64,000 bases of DNA from Deuterostichococcus epilithicus (GCA_033439295.1 JAVTLE010000017.1:806001-870000), one strand, 5' to 3'; shown: positions 1-11,627, counted from the first letter of the stretch. A program made the numbers and translations. Notes: generated from the sequence alone by a model not told the origin.

Positions 1-25
1 TCTGCCCACCGTACGCAGTCGTTCG

Positions 26-304
26 CTAGCGGACGATCCTCGGCACGCAAAGCTGCATCGTCGGATTCTGCAGGCGTTTCACCTCATGTGAGGCGGGGTC
101 TTGGCGCAAGGCAGGGTCAATGTCACCATCGTCGCCCACCGCGCGGTCATACGCATCTTGCAGCTTGCCTTGCAAAAACTTTGCACGAATTTGCTTCCAA
201 GCTTGCCGAAGCTGTGCAGGGTTGCTCACTTTTGCTCGCACCAGCGTCGCACACAAAGTGTCCTTGTGGGTCTTCCAGGGCATATGATCCGAGAATTCTT
301 GCAT
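26..304 (-). CDS. Unrecognised 92-residue ORF inside or downstream of the DECR-like gene
   Basis: An open frame on the minus strand begins at an ATG (304) that directly follows an in-frame TAG and ends with a TAG at 26. The protein has a natural-looking composition: a basic middle part containing AWKQIRAKFLQGKLQDAYDR and an acidic stretch VGDDGDID. It does not look like the SDR segment expected after the third DECR exon, which should begin GDVR. It may therefore be an ORF inside an intron of that gene, a separate small gene or a transposon remnant. I recognise no family. Lack of splice signals and the short length keep confidence low. Confidence 0.3.
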   Translation of the reverse strand: MQEFSDHMPWKTHKDTLCATLVRAKVSNPAQLRQAWKQIRAKFLQGKLQDAYDRAVGDDGDIDPALRQDPASHEVKRLQNPTMQLCVPRIVR

Positions 305-438
305 GACCTACGGTGAACCCGCCTGGATGCCATGCGCGCGGGTGCCCCTCCAGCTCCAGTCCGCCACCACGACAGCCAAAAGGTTCCGAAACGATGCGGT
401 ATGAGTTCTTGAGGTGTCTGGCTGAACAATCGACCCAC

Positions 439-987
439 CCCCATGCCGTGCGCGCGGATGCCCTCACGCTCAAGGGCCGCCACCGCGTCGCGCAGCACGT
501 TCTCGCGGCGGCCCGTGATGGCCACGGCCGCGCCGTGCAGCCCTGTGTGCGCAATAAAACAATGTGGAAAACAGGGCGAGCTATACGCTAGGCCCTGCAT
601 ACACTCCCTTGTCAACTGCCACATGCCTAGCCAGCAGATTGATGCTGCGGTTGAAAGGCAATTTTCTGTGCTGTTCTGCATGCACTAAAGCAACCGAGAC
701 GCGATGATTTGTGAACCGGAGGTTCCCGGGGCAGCACCTAGCTGCCGGGTGATCTCAAAGCCGATGCCCGAACCGCCGCCGGTGATGAGCGCCACCTGTT
801 GGAGTGCGGAAAATACTTCGGCGGAGTGACATGACTCAGAAATGACTGTAAGCCTATCAGTGCCATGCTCCGTCTGCCGTGCTGAACTTTTGCATGACAG
901 CGTGCGCCGCAGTATGTATGTGGAAGTGCGGCATGTCACCTTGCCGGCCAAGACATCCTGGCGGTAGGGCGACTGGTCCTGTGCCAT
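439..987 (-). CDS. DECR: 2,4-dienoyl-CoA reductase-like SDR, first three exons (gene runs off left edge)
   Basis: This is a short-chain dehydrogenase/reductase, most like peroxisomal 2,4-dienoyl-CoA reductase, which uses NADPH to reduce dienoyl-CoA intermediates in the beta-oxidation of unsaturated fatty acids. Exon 1 (940-987) starts at ATG and encodes MAQDQSPYRQDVLAGK. Exon 2 (738-795) carries the cofactor motif in VALITGGGSGIGFEI, the TGxxxGIG Rossmann signature. Exon 3 (439-542) continues AAVAITGRRENVLRDA and ends GIRAHGMG. Phases match (0, 1, 0) and the introns have GT/AG ends. The expected next residues, GDVR and the NAG and YxxxK catalytic motifs, are not found in 1-438, so the rest lies left of the window or past a long intron. 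The GGGSGIGFEI plus TGRR combination favours DECR over other SDRs. Confidence 0.8.
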
Positions 988-1989
988 CTTCGCCGTGATT
1001 GCACGACAATCTGGCTTTCTTCTTTCGCAAAAGGCTGAGGACGCGGTGTCGGAATACCACGTCAGCACAGAGTTGCCAAGAGAGCCAATCTGCACCCTGT
1101 GCACGAACGCTGCACTAACGAACTGCCGTCAAAAGGCTGTCGTCAGATCAGTGATACTGGTGTGCAGTTGACAATTTATTGACTTCTGTGAGTGGGTGGC
1201 CGAATGGCGTTTGTTGTCGGGGACCAGTTCGAGCGTCCCTAGAGCTTTCGGAGCCAGGACCTGGCGCGCGCGCCTAACTAAGACGCCAATTTGGCCGAGC
1301 AAAGAACATCATAAGCCCGGTCGTATTCGCTTTGTGAGAGCGCACCAGGCCGCTGCACGCTTGCGGTGCTGGTTTCTGAAGAAACTACTGTCATCGACAA
1401 GTTCAGATCGGGCCGAGAACTGCAGTCTGTCATTTGAGTAAGTCGCATCACGTCTTAGCTTGTGTTTGCAGCCGTTTCGTCTGGCATTTGTCGAGTTCCC
1501 TGTGGACTGTTGAAATCGGCTGTCAAACAGCGTGCCAGGCAGCACTGCCGTGCTCGCGACATGCCAGAGGTCGTTTTGCTCTGCTCTGAACCCAGCTCAA
1601 ACCAATCGAGTTGCAGCCGGGACTACTGCTGAGCTGCCAGATGGGCAGCCAGAGTCGGTGCACGGACCACAATCTGGCTGTGCCGCGGCAGCGTTTAATT
1701 CAAGCGCAGCTGCCAACTGACAAGTCAAACAGCTGGCCCGTCTACAACCTGAAGCGGGAATTCTAGCCAAGTCGTTCAGGGCATCATGTGGTGAGCGTTT
1801 CGCCGGACTGACCCGGCGTTCCGCAAAAGTGGAACTGCATGTGCTGCACCAATGCAATTTGCGCTGCTTCCTCATGGCCTCAGAATGTGGCCTTTCATCT
1901 GCTCGCGATGTGCAGTCACGAGGCACCGCTTCAACGTAGAAAGTGAAGTTTGACAGCCATGAGGTTGAAGAGTTTCTTGCAACCGCAGG
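988..1989. other. Intergenic region between divergent DECR and LMBRD2 genes
   Basis: About 1 kb separates the DECR start (987, minus) from the first recognisable LMBRD2 codons (1990, plus), so it should hold both promoters and both 5' UTRs. I see no convincing coding exon, TATA box or other defined element. The ATG of LMBRD2 probably lies in the last part of this stretch, in a short exon I could not fix. Confidence 0.5.
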
Positions 1990-4900
1990 TTCTTCTATGC
2001 AGTCAGCCTGCCACTGCTGGTGGGCGGCATCCTGTACATGCTGCATTTCATGCCGGCGCCGGACACGAACTGGGCCGTCAAGCTGGACGTGGGCCTCGCC
2101 TGGTGCGAAAGGCTCTCCTCAGACTTCAGACCCTCGACTGACCCTTGACTACAGATATTGATTTCGACCCTCGACCACAGACCATGCCGACAGTTCCAGA
2201 CAGCAACTGATTCTGTGCTGCTAAGCTTGAGAGGGAGGCTGTGTGCTTGCCAGGACCTTGCATTTGTCGAAGACTGGTCTCATGTACCACCAAGGCGTCC
2301 GGGACATGCATGCAAGTCTTGTGAGTGCACACCTGCTATTTGGCAAGTATGCTCAGCTGCTGCAGCTCTGGTTGAGTCGGTGGCAATCTACCCTGTGAGT
2401 GTTGCATGGGCGCCTGTTGTCCAGCATGGCGGTCCATCTTCCTGTATCTTGCACAGTTGAAACGCTGTCGACACTGATGTCGGTACCGGCATACTACGCA
2501 GCAGAAGTGGAGGACCCTTGCAGAGGTAGGTTTCCAAGTCCGATTTCCCGCTGTCTCACCGCAGGTTTGCAGCATTGTCGACGCTGGTGCTGGTGCCGAC
2601 GGACGTGGCGACGACGCTGGAGGACGAACCGGCGGTGCTGCTGTGGCTTTGGTGGCGCATTGTCTACTGGTGGGTCCCGGAGCTTTCGTCCATCCAGCAG
2701 CATGTGCAGTTTTTGAGCTCGAGGCATTCGTTGCGCTGCGGAGCTGGGGCAATCATGACAGATGCTCTGAGCAAAGGAGCGGTCGGTGCGCTGCCGTGCC
2801 ACCACCTCACTTGTAGGCAACTGGCCTCCGACGTTGCATTACATTCGGTTTGCTGGTTTGCTGCGCCATGGCCAGCAGCAGACCTCTGATGAGCCTGGTG
2901 TGATTTTGGTGGCAGGTATGGCTGCATCGGCCAGTTCGTGTGGCTGCCACAGCTGAGCGTGCCAACATGTAAACCATGAGAACCATGCAATTTCCTGCAG
3001 GTATGGTTTCATCGGCCAGTTCGTGTGGTTGCCAATCCACCAGGAGTATGTCGACAGCGGCCACTTCACCTGGGGCGACCGCCTCGCTGCTGCGCTGCGC
3101 AAGTGAGTTTGAAGGACAAGCCAAGCTGCACTGACTCTGGCCAGGATGCTGCTGCCCCGCTTCACCTGGGCGACCGCCTCGCAGCCGCACGCTGTACACG
3201 AGCGCCCTTGCACCGTTTCAGCCGCATGATGCTTGAACCGAATTGAACACACCGCCCTGCGCGCTGCTGTCCTCGCTACACCTGGGCCGACCGCCTGCCT
3301 CCGCGCTGCGCAAATCTTTACCGCTTGCGCTGCCGCTGCCGGCAGCTGCACCCGTCGTTGCACAGTCTTTATCCATGGTTGCCAAGCACTGTCCGCCAAG
3401 CACTGCCATCGTCTGTGGAGGGCGTGCATGGCGGCTGGAGCTGGGCATTCCGGCGCGGTTGGAGGTCGGCCACATCGGCGACATACACCTCACTTATGAC
3501 ATTCAAGAATCTCTTGCAGCAACATCATGTTGTACGCGGTGCTGGGCGGCCTGGGCGCGCTCGGCATCCTGGCGCTGCTGGTCTTCGGCCACATCAGCCT
3601 CACCTCGGTGGTCGGCATTGCCATCGCGCTGTCCAACGCCTTCGGCCTCATCGCAGGTTCGCATTTGTGTATACCTCATCGCAGGGTGGCACTTGTGTAT
3701 GTTGACAATCTCACAATCAAGTAGATTATACAGAACCAACTATTCCGAAAATCCCAGCCTCGCCCTGGTCGTCGGCATCACCATTGCGATGTCCAGCGCC
3801 TTCGACCTCAATGCTCATACGCCAGTTCCCTGCTGTTCATAGGGAGCTATTTGCGTGCTCGGAGGTATGGACACGAAGGTGATGGACAGTAACCCTTGGC
3901 AGCCGTGTGATCCTGCGCCTGCCAGCACACTCTGGCAAGGCTTCCTGCGAGCCTGATCTGACTTGATGTACAGCAGCTTGCTGAGCGCAGCATCGGTAGT
4001 CGGCAACAAGCATGTGTGCTCGATACAGGCCTTTGAATTACATCATTCTCTGTAGCGATTGACGCTAGCGGCCGGCCCCAGCCTTCTGACGCTACGTGCT
4101 CCCAGGGCTGCTATCCTCCTGGGATCCTCAGCCCTGGGCGAGCAGCAGGAAGTCTCGGGCTGGTGCATGGGCTGCATTTCAGCAGCGCGTAGCACGACGA
4201 AACGCCAGAATTATGAGGAGGTGTGGCAGGGGGGCTGCTCGAGACTGGCTACCTGTGCGCCGTGCAAGGGTAGGAACCTCAACCAAACCGTTCTGCACTC
4301 TGCAGGCATCTCCCCGATGGGGCGTGGCGGCTGGCGGCTCCCACGCATGCCTCGGCGGACGGCGGGCGTGCCTCAGACTGCACCACTCTGCGCTGGAGTC
4401 ACAGCAGGCAGGAAGCCAGACCTGACTGCTCGTGCTGTGCAGGCATTTTCCTGATGGGGTACGGGCTGGTGGCCATCCCGCGCACGCTGTGGCGGCTGGC
4501 TGACGTGCGCGGGCGGCAGCGGCTGACGTGCCACAAGGCGGGCGTGCAGGCCCGCAAGGCGCTCGACGCCCACAAGTGAGCTGACCCTCCAGCTGCTCGA
4601 TCGCGGGCTGGGGTCCTCAGGGGCGCCGCCAGCTGTCGTGATCGATGTGCGCATAACTGCAGCAGCTGCCGCTGCACAAGATGGGCTTGCATGTGCGCGC
4701 AACGCGCTCGATGCGCACAAGTGCGCCTCCGTTTGCGAGCTTCCTGTCTGTTGAGTCGCTTGCATGGGGCAGCAACCCGTTCCTTCTTCACGCGAGCATC
4801 CGTGTGTTGGCTGGCGTGCCAGACGCCTGCACCAGTTGCTGCACGAGGAAGTGCGCAGGCACTCACAAAACGTTCCTGCACGCCGATGTCAGAGGACGGG

Positions 4901-7900
4901 GACTCTCAGTGTCCATCTGCAGCCACTGTTTTGCGCCTGCAGAGTGATGGTTGGATACGCATGCGCTGTTTGGCTGACAAGTGCTGCACCCTTAGACTTG
5001 TTGTCAACAAATGTTGCAGGCAGCTGACTGTGGAGGTAGCGACGGCGCACAAGGTGGCAGGCATGTTTGGGCGGCGGGACCCCATGCGGCGCTACATGGA
5101 CAAAATCACGGCGCTCGCTGACGACCTGGGTGCGTGTGCATGGGGGCTCCTAGGGCACATGGTGGTGCAAATGGTGGATCCGATCCTGCGCCACATGGCA
5201 TCACGGCGCTGCACTGCAGTGCTGTGGCAGCGTAGTGTGCTTCCGACACCGCCAACAAGCTTGATTGGCCCCTTCATGACGCTGGCTTGACAGCTGGGGC
5301 GCAATAATGTGCCGAAAGGAGTCAGAGTGCCTCTGTGCCTTCTGGCAAAAGGAGTTCTCGGCATTGCTGGTGCAGGGTCTGGACAGTCTGGCAGGGTGGA
5401 TCTGGAATCGTCCGGCCGGCACAACCCGGCTGCAGTATAACCGGACCTGTTTCTGCTGCACATCTCACCCCCTGCATTGCCTCACAGGGTCTGACGTCGC
5501 CCCTGGAGCAGTGGAGCTGCCCGATGATGTGGACCTGGACTACTTCGACCGCCACGACCTGGGGCGCCTGCGTCGGCGGCTGCGCACCGCGGTGCAGCGC
5601 TTCCGCCGCGAGCGGGAACTGTACCTGGAGCTGGTGCTCGCCTACATAGACGTGCGATTTCAGGATCAACAAGATGTCGCCGATTTATAAATCTAGAGTT
5701 CACATTCAGTCCATTTTTGGTGCAGGAGCTGTGCTTAGAGCTCGTGCTCGCCCATATGGGCGCGCGCGCCTTGAATTCGAAATGCTGGAAGTAATTGAGC
5801 ACACTTGCAGTTGCAAACGTGCGAGCTGGGCCCGGCGTGCATCATCGACGCGTGGGAGCTTCTTGAGACATGCTCTGGCACAAAGGGGCTGAGGCATGCT
5901 GGGTTCTAGCAGTATTTCGCAACTGCCAGCGACGATTCTTTCAGGCTGCGCTAAAACCTTCTGCAACCTGGACGGAAGAGGAAGCCTGTCCTCGGTGGAG
6001 CACCCCTTGAGAGAGCCATGGCCCAGGAGCCTTGGCTCTTTTGTGCGCACTCGTCGAGAACAGCGCTGCCGTCTGCGCAGCGGTTGCAACTCCTTGCTTG
6101 TGTCCTTGCTGCTTTGTCTTGTGCATGGCTTTCACGCCTGAAAGTTGCCAGTATACATGGTGTGGCAGATGCCTGGCAGTAAGGCCTGCGAGGACCTGAC
6201 GCATGCATCCTGCATGCGCTTTGATCGGTTGCAGACTTGGATCTGACGCCCTGATTCGGATGGGCAGCTAAGCAATATGGAGCGGGGCTCTCCGGGTTCA
6301 ATGACGAATCATTCACTCTCACTTGGCGACATTCGCAATCCGACCCTGGTATCTCTGGACCCTGACTCGATGTTCACGTCATGATCACAGGTGGAGGATG
6401 TGTTGCAAAACACGGAGCGTGGCCCAGGCCCCTTCGTGTCCAGCACGGCGGCGCGGGCGGAGCTGCCGCCCTGGGCGTCAAACCTGCAGTGGTGGTGGCG
6501 CTGCCGCCTGTCCAAATGGGTGTTCAGGTGCCCGCTCTCGTGCGCCCTCAGCAGCCCTGTGGCAGCTCTGCTGTCCTGCTGTTGGGAGGGCAAACGAAGG
6601 TGGTGCTGTTGCCTGTCCCCTCCCAGAGCCTCACACACAAGGCGGGGCGCGCTATTGGTCGCAATCGCGACAATGGACGCGACCAGATCAAACGCCCAGG
6701 ACCTGCTGTAGCACGTCCACTTTCGTAACAAGGGCCCGGCATGTCAGCCTTTTCCTCGTGACCATGCAGGGCAGTGGCGCTGTTCTGTGCCGCGCTGTCA
6801 GTGGCGGTGGTGTTGGCGGAGGCGACGATCTCGCCGGCGCTGCCCAACCTCAGCCTGTTCAGCCGCGGGCTGCATGCGCTACAGGGCAACCAGACGTGGA
6901 CGGAAATCTTCTGCTTCGCGAGCCTCATCTACCCCATTGCTGCCGCCTATTACGGGCTGTACAAGTGCGCATCCACTGCAGCCACCTGTCTCAGCCAGCC
7001 CAACTCCTGCTGCTGCCCCTCCGAGCCTGCATGGTGGCATGGGGGTGTCGTGCCCACACCCGACAACATATTAACAGCCACGAACACTTGGTAGGCAGGC
7101 ATCTCGGCATGGCCTACCAAGTGTTTGTTGTGGTCGATGATGGTGACAGGATCTGGCACAACACACTGCCATGCAATCTGTGGGCCGCCCTTCCTGAGCA
7201 CAGCGGCAGCGAGCGGCGCGTGTTTCTGTGCACAGCATCTCGAACAAGGTCACTGCTGCGCTGCACCTTGACTCCGAGCCGTCGTGCGAGCCGGCTCGCC
7301 CCCTTTCAATAACTGGGACGAGTGGGGTCTCGGATGGAACGCAGCTCAGCTTCTACCTGCCGGTGCCGCATTGCGCAGCCGCCTGTGGAGTGCGAACCAT
7401 TCTCTGAAAAGGTCGTTTCAAGTAAACCCTGCAGGATGGGGCAGTTCAGCTTCTACCTGCTGGTGCCGCGCCACACGCCCGCGTACAGCCTGCTCGCTAA
7501 CGCGGCGCTGTGCTGCCGCTTCGGGCCGCCGCTGGCCTTCAACTTCATGGCGGCACTGGCGATGCCACCCTCCCACCACGAGTCCTGGCGGGTGCGCACA
7601 TCGAGCACTCTTTTGCGATTCGTTTCAGGAGGCGATCCTGACACTTGCCGGAGCTGCCTGATTTGCGATGCCGCCCAGACAGCATCTCTTGGCGCTGCAT
7701 GTGGCCAAACGCACATTTCACGGTCAAAACCAAGTGATGCTCAACTGGTCAAATCAACTTCTGTATGGACCTCACGTATGCTGCACTGCACAGGACGTGA
7801 CAGACAGCGTGTTCTACACCGAGTTCGGGCACATCATGTGGTCTGCGCCCGTCGTGGGCCTGGAGTTCACACGCTACCTGCCCGTCGTCATCGTGCCCTA

Positions 7901-10900
7901 CGCCCTGCTCCAGGTGTGTGCACCCTGGCAACCTGGTATCAACAACCCCCTCGAAGAGACCAATGTCCTTAAATAGCAACCTGCTGCTCATGCGGTACCT
8001 GCCAATGGTCATCGTGCCCTCGTACGCCTGCTGCAGGCGCGCCGAATCCTCTGTGACAGCTCTCGTGAAACCCACTGCTTGGGCCAAACTCAGCATTGCT
8101 AGCATATGCCCGGTGTCCACAGAGAAAGCTGGGAAATGAACCTCATCAGGCAGGAGGCTTCGAAGTGAGGCTTGGGGACTTTGTGGGGCGCTGCCACGCC
8201 GCTGCTTGGCTTTCACCAATATGCTGCTTGTCGGTGACTTGGCTTGAGACCATGCTGTCGAAGAACGAACCTGATGATGATCGATTCAATCCGCAGCCGG
8301 CCCCGCACTGCCGGCCGGTGGGCGTCTGCTGAAAGCCTTCTCGAGCTGCTGTCAATGCATTTGACACAAACCAGTTGCATTGTCGAATCCACGCACCTTT
8401 CGACTGAGACTGTGTCCACATGCATATGCGCAGGTGTTTGGCGGTTTCTGCCAATTACTGGGTTTGGAAGTGCATCGACCCATACTTTCGTCCGTGCATC
8501 AGGGGGATGGAGTGGTGTGTGAGATTTCCTGAAGGTTTTGCGAGTTTTGTCATAATGCAAGAGATGCTATGGGTTATGTGCACCCTCATGTTGGCCTGGT
8601 GTTTTGCACTGCTATGGCCTGTTGATTCCCAGCCATCTGGGCCGCATGGCAGTAACGGCTGATGTCGTTGCCTGACTGAGCTGCGGATCGACAGGCCGTA
8701 TGAAGCGAAGTACCAGGCCATCGTGAGTGTGCACATGACCCTCAGCATCTCCTGCATGGCAGCGCCCGCAACAACCTTGAGGAAATTTCACATACCATTT
8801 GTCCTCTTGTCCTCTGGGCCACAAATGCGCGCGCGTGTTGGCGTGTCCAACACGCTGTGGGCGCCTTTCACAACCATCAGGACCCTGGAACCCAAGCCAT
8901 CGGCATCACGGGTTTACCTCCTCTGCCGTGCGCAGGTGTTTGGCGTGTTCAACACGCTGCTCGGCTCCGTCGTGCCCAACTCGCGCATCGAGTTCGACGA
9001 CGACTGGGAGGAGAAATCGGACATTGCCGCCACCGGCCTGCGCCTGCTCAGGTGCCAGTGCACAAGCCAAGCAAAGATTCCTGCTGCACCATGCACGAGC
9101 TTCCGTGGCCTGGACGGTTGGAGGAGGAAGGTTGGAGGAGGACGTACATGGGGCGGCACTGCACGAGCTGATCAGTGGGAGAAAACCCCGCAAGCGTGCG
9201 TGCTGTGGGACCCAAGACCACAGCATTCATGTAGGCGTTGGCGAACGCACTGCTTCAGCCTGTCCAAGTCGCGTAGGGGACATGCCGCATGACTGACAGC
9301 GCTGATAGCGGCTGTCATGCAGCCCCACATGTGGCGGCGGTGGGGCTGTTGTGCTGTTCCACCAGCGCCGTCGCTCAACTCACTATCACAACCCCTGTGC
9401 ACTCACCTGGCGCTGACGACGCTGCCACGGGGTCGCTAGCCTTCGGGACTGGGATAGGACCCCAATGTTGTCGCACTGCTTCACACCTTGTACTTCAACC
9501 AATGCGCTCGCCCAGTCACGCATACCTGCTCAGATCCGGAACCGCCTTCTGATTGTGCACCCCCAGACAGGCAGGAGGCGGCGAACAGAGCGGCGGGGCA
9601 GCCGGCGGACACCCTTCCTATCCTGATCATACTGATAACCAGATTCACTGACCACATGTAGGCAGGAGGTGGCTAACCACGAAGCAGGGCAGCCATTGGA
9701 CGCTCTCCAAATCCTCATCATTTCAGACAACATCATTGTGTGGAAACATGAAACCCATTCACTGACCGCATGTAGGCAGGAGGTGGCGAACCACGAGGCG
9801 GGGCAGCCGCTGGGCGCCACCATCCGCGTGGACGCGAGCCCGGAGGCGGCCGGGCTGCTGGACGGCGGCGGGCGCGGAGGCGAGGNCAGCCGCTGGTGGC
9901 GGCCCCGGGCGCGGCAGGTGCGACGTCGCACCTGCACGGTTGGCGTGNGTTGTTGTGCCTTCAGGTCGGGAGGGGGCCGTGGGCTATGTGTTGACGCCGG
10001 CGCCGCTTTTGACGCCGGCTGAAGTTTGGAGCATCACCTGATTACCCAAAAAAGGAGCGGCAAACATACAGCCAGTCTTGGTTGCAATGTCTGCAATCTC
10101 CTCTACACAGAAACCACAACGAACAGTCTTGTCCGAAGCATCGGTCTTTCCATGTCAGCAGCCCTGCCGGAACGCCAATCTCAGCCAGGCTCAGGCGCTG
10201 GGCAATCCTGGAGACACTGAATGCTTCAGATTAGACTGTTCGTTATAAATTCAGAGTGGAGATTGCGAACATTGCAACCAAGACTGGCTATGTTTCTGAA
10301 GCTCCTCTTTCAGGTAAATCAAGTGCTGCTCCAAACTCCTGGTCCTCCTCAGGGATGAGTATCTGCTTGTAGCCCTGTGTCAGGTCCTAGCTGGTGAACT
10401 TGGCTGACACTCAGCAACGTCCGGCTTGCAAGCTCCCGCCCACATTCTGTTTACTGAGCGATGCCTGCTCTGTTCTTGCCAGGACGAATGTCCTCACCTG
10501 GGGCTTGGTCGAGCCACATGCCACTCAGCGCACAGCTGGCCACATATCATGCAGCGCACTGCTGACAGCGTTGGGAAAACCGCGGAACGAGTGCCGTCTC
10601 GTGTACATCTACATAGTCATGGCCACCGGCACCCGGCTGGGTCATGAGCGGTGCACCGCATCGCGCTGCGGCAGGGAGTAGCAACAGCAATGGGCTCAGT
10701 GTTTGGTGTTCCCGCAAGCCGCAGGCGAATGGCGCTGTGAAGGGCGACGCCGCATTGGCAGCATCGGACGCGGCGAGGGCGGCACGGGAACCCGGGGTCC
10801 AGGCAGCCTACGACCGCCTGTCCGGCAGGTGCGCCTGCCTGCTAGGTTGCGCGTTCGATATGGGAGAGCTTGTATTGTTCCCAGCGGCACGAGCGACTTT

Positions 10901-11627
10901 GAAGGCCCGTCGTCGCAGGAGGCAGTGGCTGACCTTGCGCAAGGTGTGGCTCCCTCCTGCCAGAGCGCCGCACAGCCCTATCTCCAGAGCCTTTCCTCCG
11001 GTCAGCCACACGCAGCCGGTGATGTGTGGCGTCCTCGGCAGGCAATCTGCTCGCTGGAACTGCCAAAGGAGCATATTTCTCAAAATCCTATGTTCCTTTG
11101 CCGCAGAACGGTGCGCAGCAGCCCGGCGGGCCCAGCGGCGGCGGCGGCGGCATCCTTTGGCGGCGGCAGCCGGCGCGCCAGCGGCGCCGGCAGCGGCCGC
11201 TCCGGCGCCGCTACGCCGCCGGACGAAGACGATGATGAGGGCGAGGACGCGCCGCTGTACAGCGGCAGGGGCGGCAGCGGAAATGGCGGCGGCGGCGGTT
11301 TGGACTCCATCTTCGCCCGCATGGAGAGCGTGAGCACTTTCCTTGCCGAGTGCTTGAGTAGCATGTTGCTATTGGCAGGCTTCCAGCATGGCTTATAATA
11401 GAGAGAAGAGCGTCGTCCTTTGGACGGTGTGTGATAGCACCTGTTGGACTGTGCGTGATTCTTTGATTTGTCTGCCGCCACAGTCGACGGGACGCGGCAG
11501 CGGCCACGGCCGCAGCGCGTCGGGCACCTACTCCGCAGTGCCCGCAACGCTTTCAGTGGAGTCCGACGGCGAGGGGGAGTCGACAGCCGGGCGCGGCGTT
11601 GCTGGCTGGTTCCGCCGCGGCCGGTAG
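1990..11627 (+). CDS. LMBRD2: LMBR1-domain multipass membrane protein, LMBRD2-like (16 exons)
   Basis: This is a homologue of LMBR1 domain-containing protein 2, a plasma-membrane or endomembrane protein with about nine transmembrane helices. The animal protein is linked to GPCR signalling; the plant members are poorly characterised. Recognisable exons, all phase-consistent, are 1990-2102, 2565-2669, 3001-3102, 3520-3656, 4443-4575, 5020-5129, 5488-5633, 6391-6527, 6770-6964, 7435-7591, 7794-7913, 8936-9051, 9776-9917, 10725-10828, 11107-11329 and 11484-11627 (TAG). Family landmarks are FFYAVSLPLLVGGILYMLHF (TM1), LVLVPTDVATTLEDE, the LMGYGLVAIPRTLW block, a charged coiled-coil-like cytosolic loop, VALFCAALSVAVVLAEA and CCRFGPPLAFNF. 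The C-terminus is Gly/Ser/acidic low complexity. The initiator ATG is not fixed, because the first exon has no in-frame ATG after its probable acceptor. Two Ns fall near the end of exon 13 (9886) and in the next intron (9949). Introns contain decayed exon copies and foldbacks. Confidence 0.88.
2911..3046 (+). repeat. Degraded copy of LMBRD2 exon 3 start in the preceding intron
   Basis: The stretch 2911-2955 closely matches the acceptor and first 40 bases of exon 3 (2997-3042). Both contain CAGGTATGG followed by the codons for FIGQFVWLP, or the near-identical CIGQFVWLP. The upstream copy keeps an AG acceptor and an open frame for about 15 codons, so it could act as an alternative acceptor, but it reads into a stop. 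Confidence 0.7.
3060..3312 (+). repeat. Three tandem copies of the LMBRD2 exon 3 tail
   Basis: The exon 3 tail (about 3060-3102, encoding HFTWGDRLAAALR) recurs at about 3158-3195 and 3273-3312, inside the following intron. All three share a CTTCACCTGGG/CTACACCTGGG start and GACCGCCTC, and end near CGCTGCGC or its decayed form. Spacing is about 100 bases. Confidence 0.7.
5610..5768 (+). repeat. Exon 7 donor-end duplication in LMBRD2 intron 7
   Basis: The last bases of exon 7 and its donor (about 5617-5650, ELYLELVLAY in frame) recur at about 5727-5760 as ELCLELVLAH. The copy is about 110 bases downstream and still carries the GTGCTCGCC donor context. Confidence 0.65.
7083..7125. repeat. Small inverted repeat in LMBRD2 intron 9
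   Basis: Two perfect 14-base arms, 7083-7096 and 7112-7125, are separated by 15 bases and would form a hairpin. Weaker complementarity seems to extend the stem outward for another 10-20 bases on each side. Confidence 0.6.
7326..7486 (+). repeat. Duplicated acceptor end of LMBRD2 exon 10
   Basis: The exon 10 start (7435-7480, MGQFSFYLLVPRH) has a decayed copy at about 7330-7370, in which a stretch reads TQLSFYLPVPHC. The exon-like copy sits about 105 bases upstream in the intron. Confidence 0.7.
7871..8037 (+). repeat. Duplicated tail of LMBRD2 exon 11
   Basis: The exon 11 tail (7871-7914, encoding RYLPVVIVPYALLQ) recurs at about 7993-8037, with a 2-base insertion that breaks the frame. The copy ends in CTGCAGG, so it has lost the GTGTGT donor. 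Confidence 0.7.
8518..8793. repeat. Long foldback (inverted repeat) in LMBRD2 intron 11
   Basis: Arms of roughly 113 bases, 8518-8632 and 8681-8793, are reverse complements at about 75-80 percent by eye, around a loop of about 48 bases. Reading either arm 5'-3' gives nearly the same peptide (MQEMLWVMCTL on plus, MQEMLRVMCTL on minus). No terminal target-site duplication was identified. It could be a MITE-like foldback or the template of a hairpin RNA. Confidence 0.7.
9567..9823 (+). repeat. Three tandem copies of the LMBRD2 exon 13 start
   Basis: The exon 13 acceptor and first codons (9757-9818) are repeated at 9643-9704 with few differences, including the upstream ATTCACTGACC motif and the TGTAG acceptor. 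A more decayed version lies at 9567-9613. Only the last copy joins in phase to a long open exon. Confidence 0.8.
10051..10310. repeat. Hairpin-forming inverted repeat in LMBRD2 intron 13
   Basis: Arms 10051-10130 and 10233-10310 are imperfect reverse complements. They include a perfect 20-base pairing between 10071-10090 and 10269-10288, and a shorter block, AACGAACAGTCT, near the loop. The loop is about 100 bases. Arm length and near-perfect pairing resemble algal miRNA or siRNA precursor hairpins, but a small non-autonomous transposon is equally possible. No small-RNA data are available here. Confidence 0.65.

Noticed and set aside
6323-7312. Plus-strand ORF of 329 codons
   Set aside because: It overlaps LMBRD2 exons 8 and 9 in the wrong frame and crosses their introns. 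The Cys/Arg-rich translation is a shadow.
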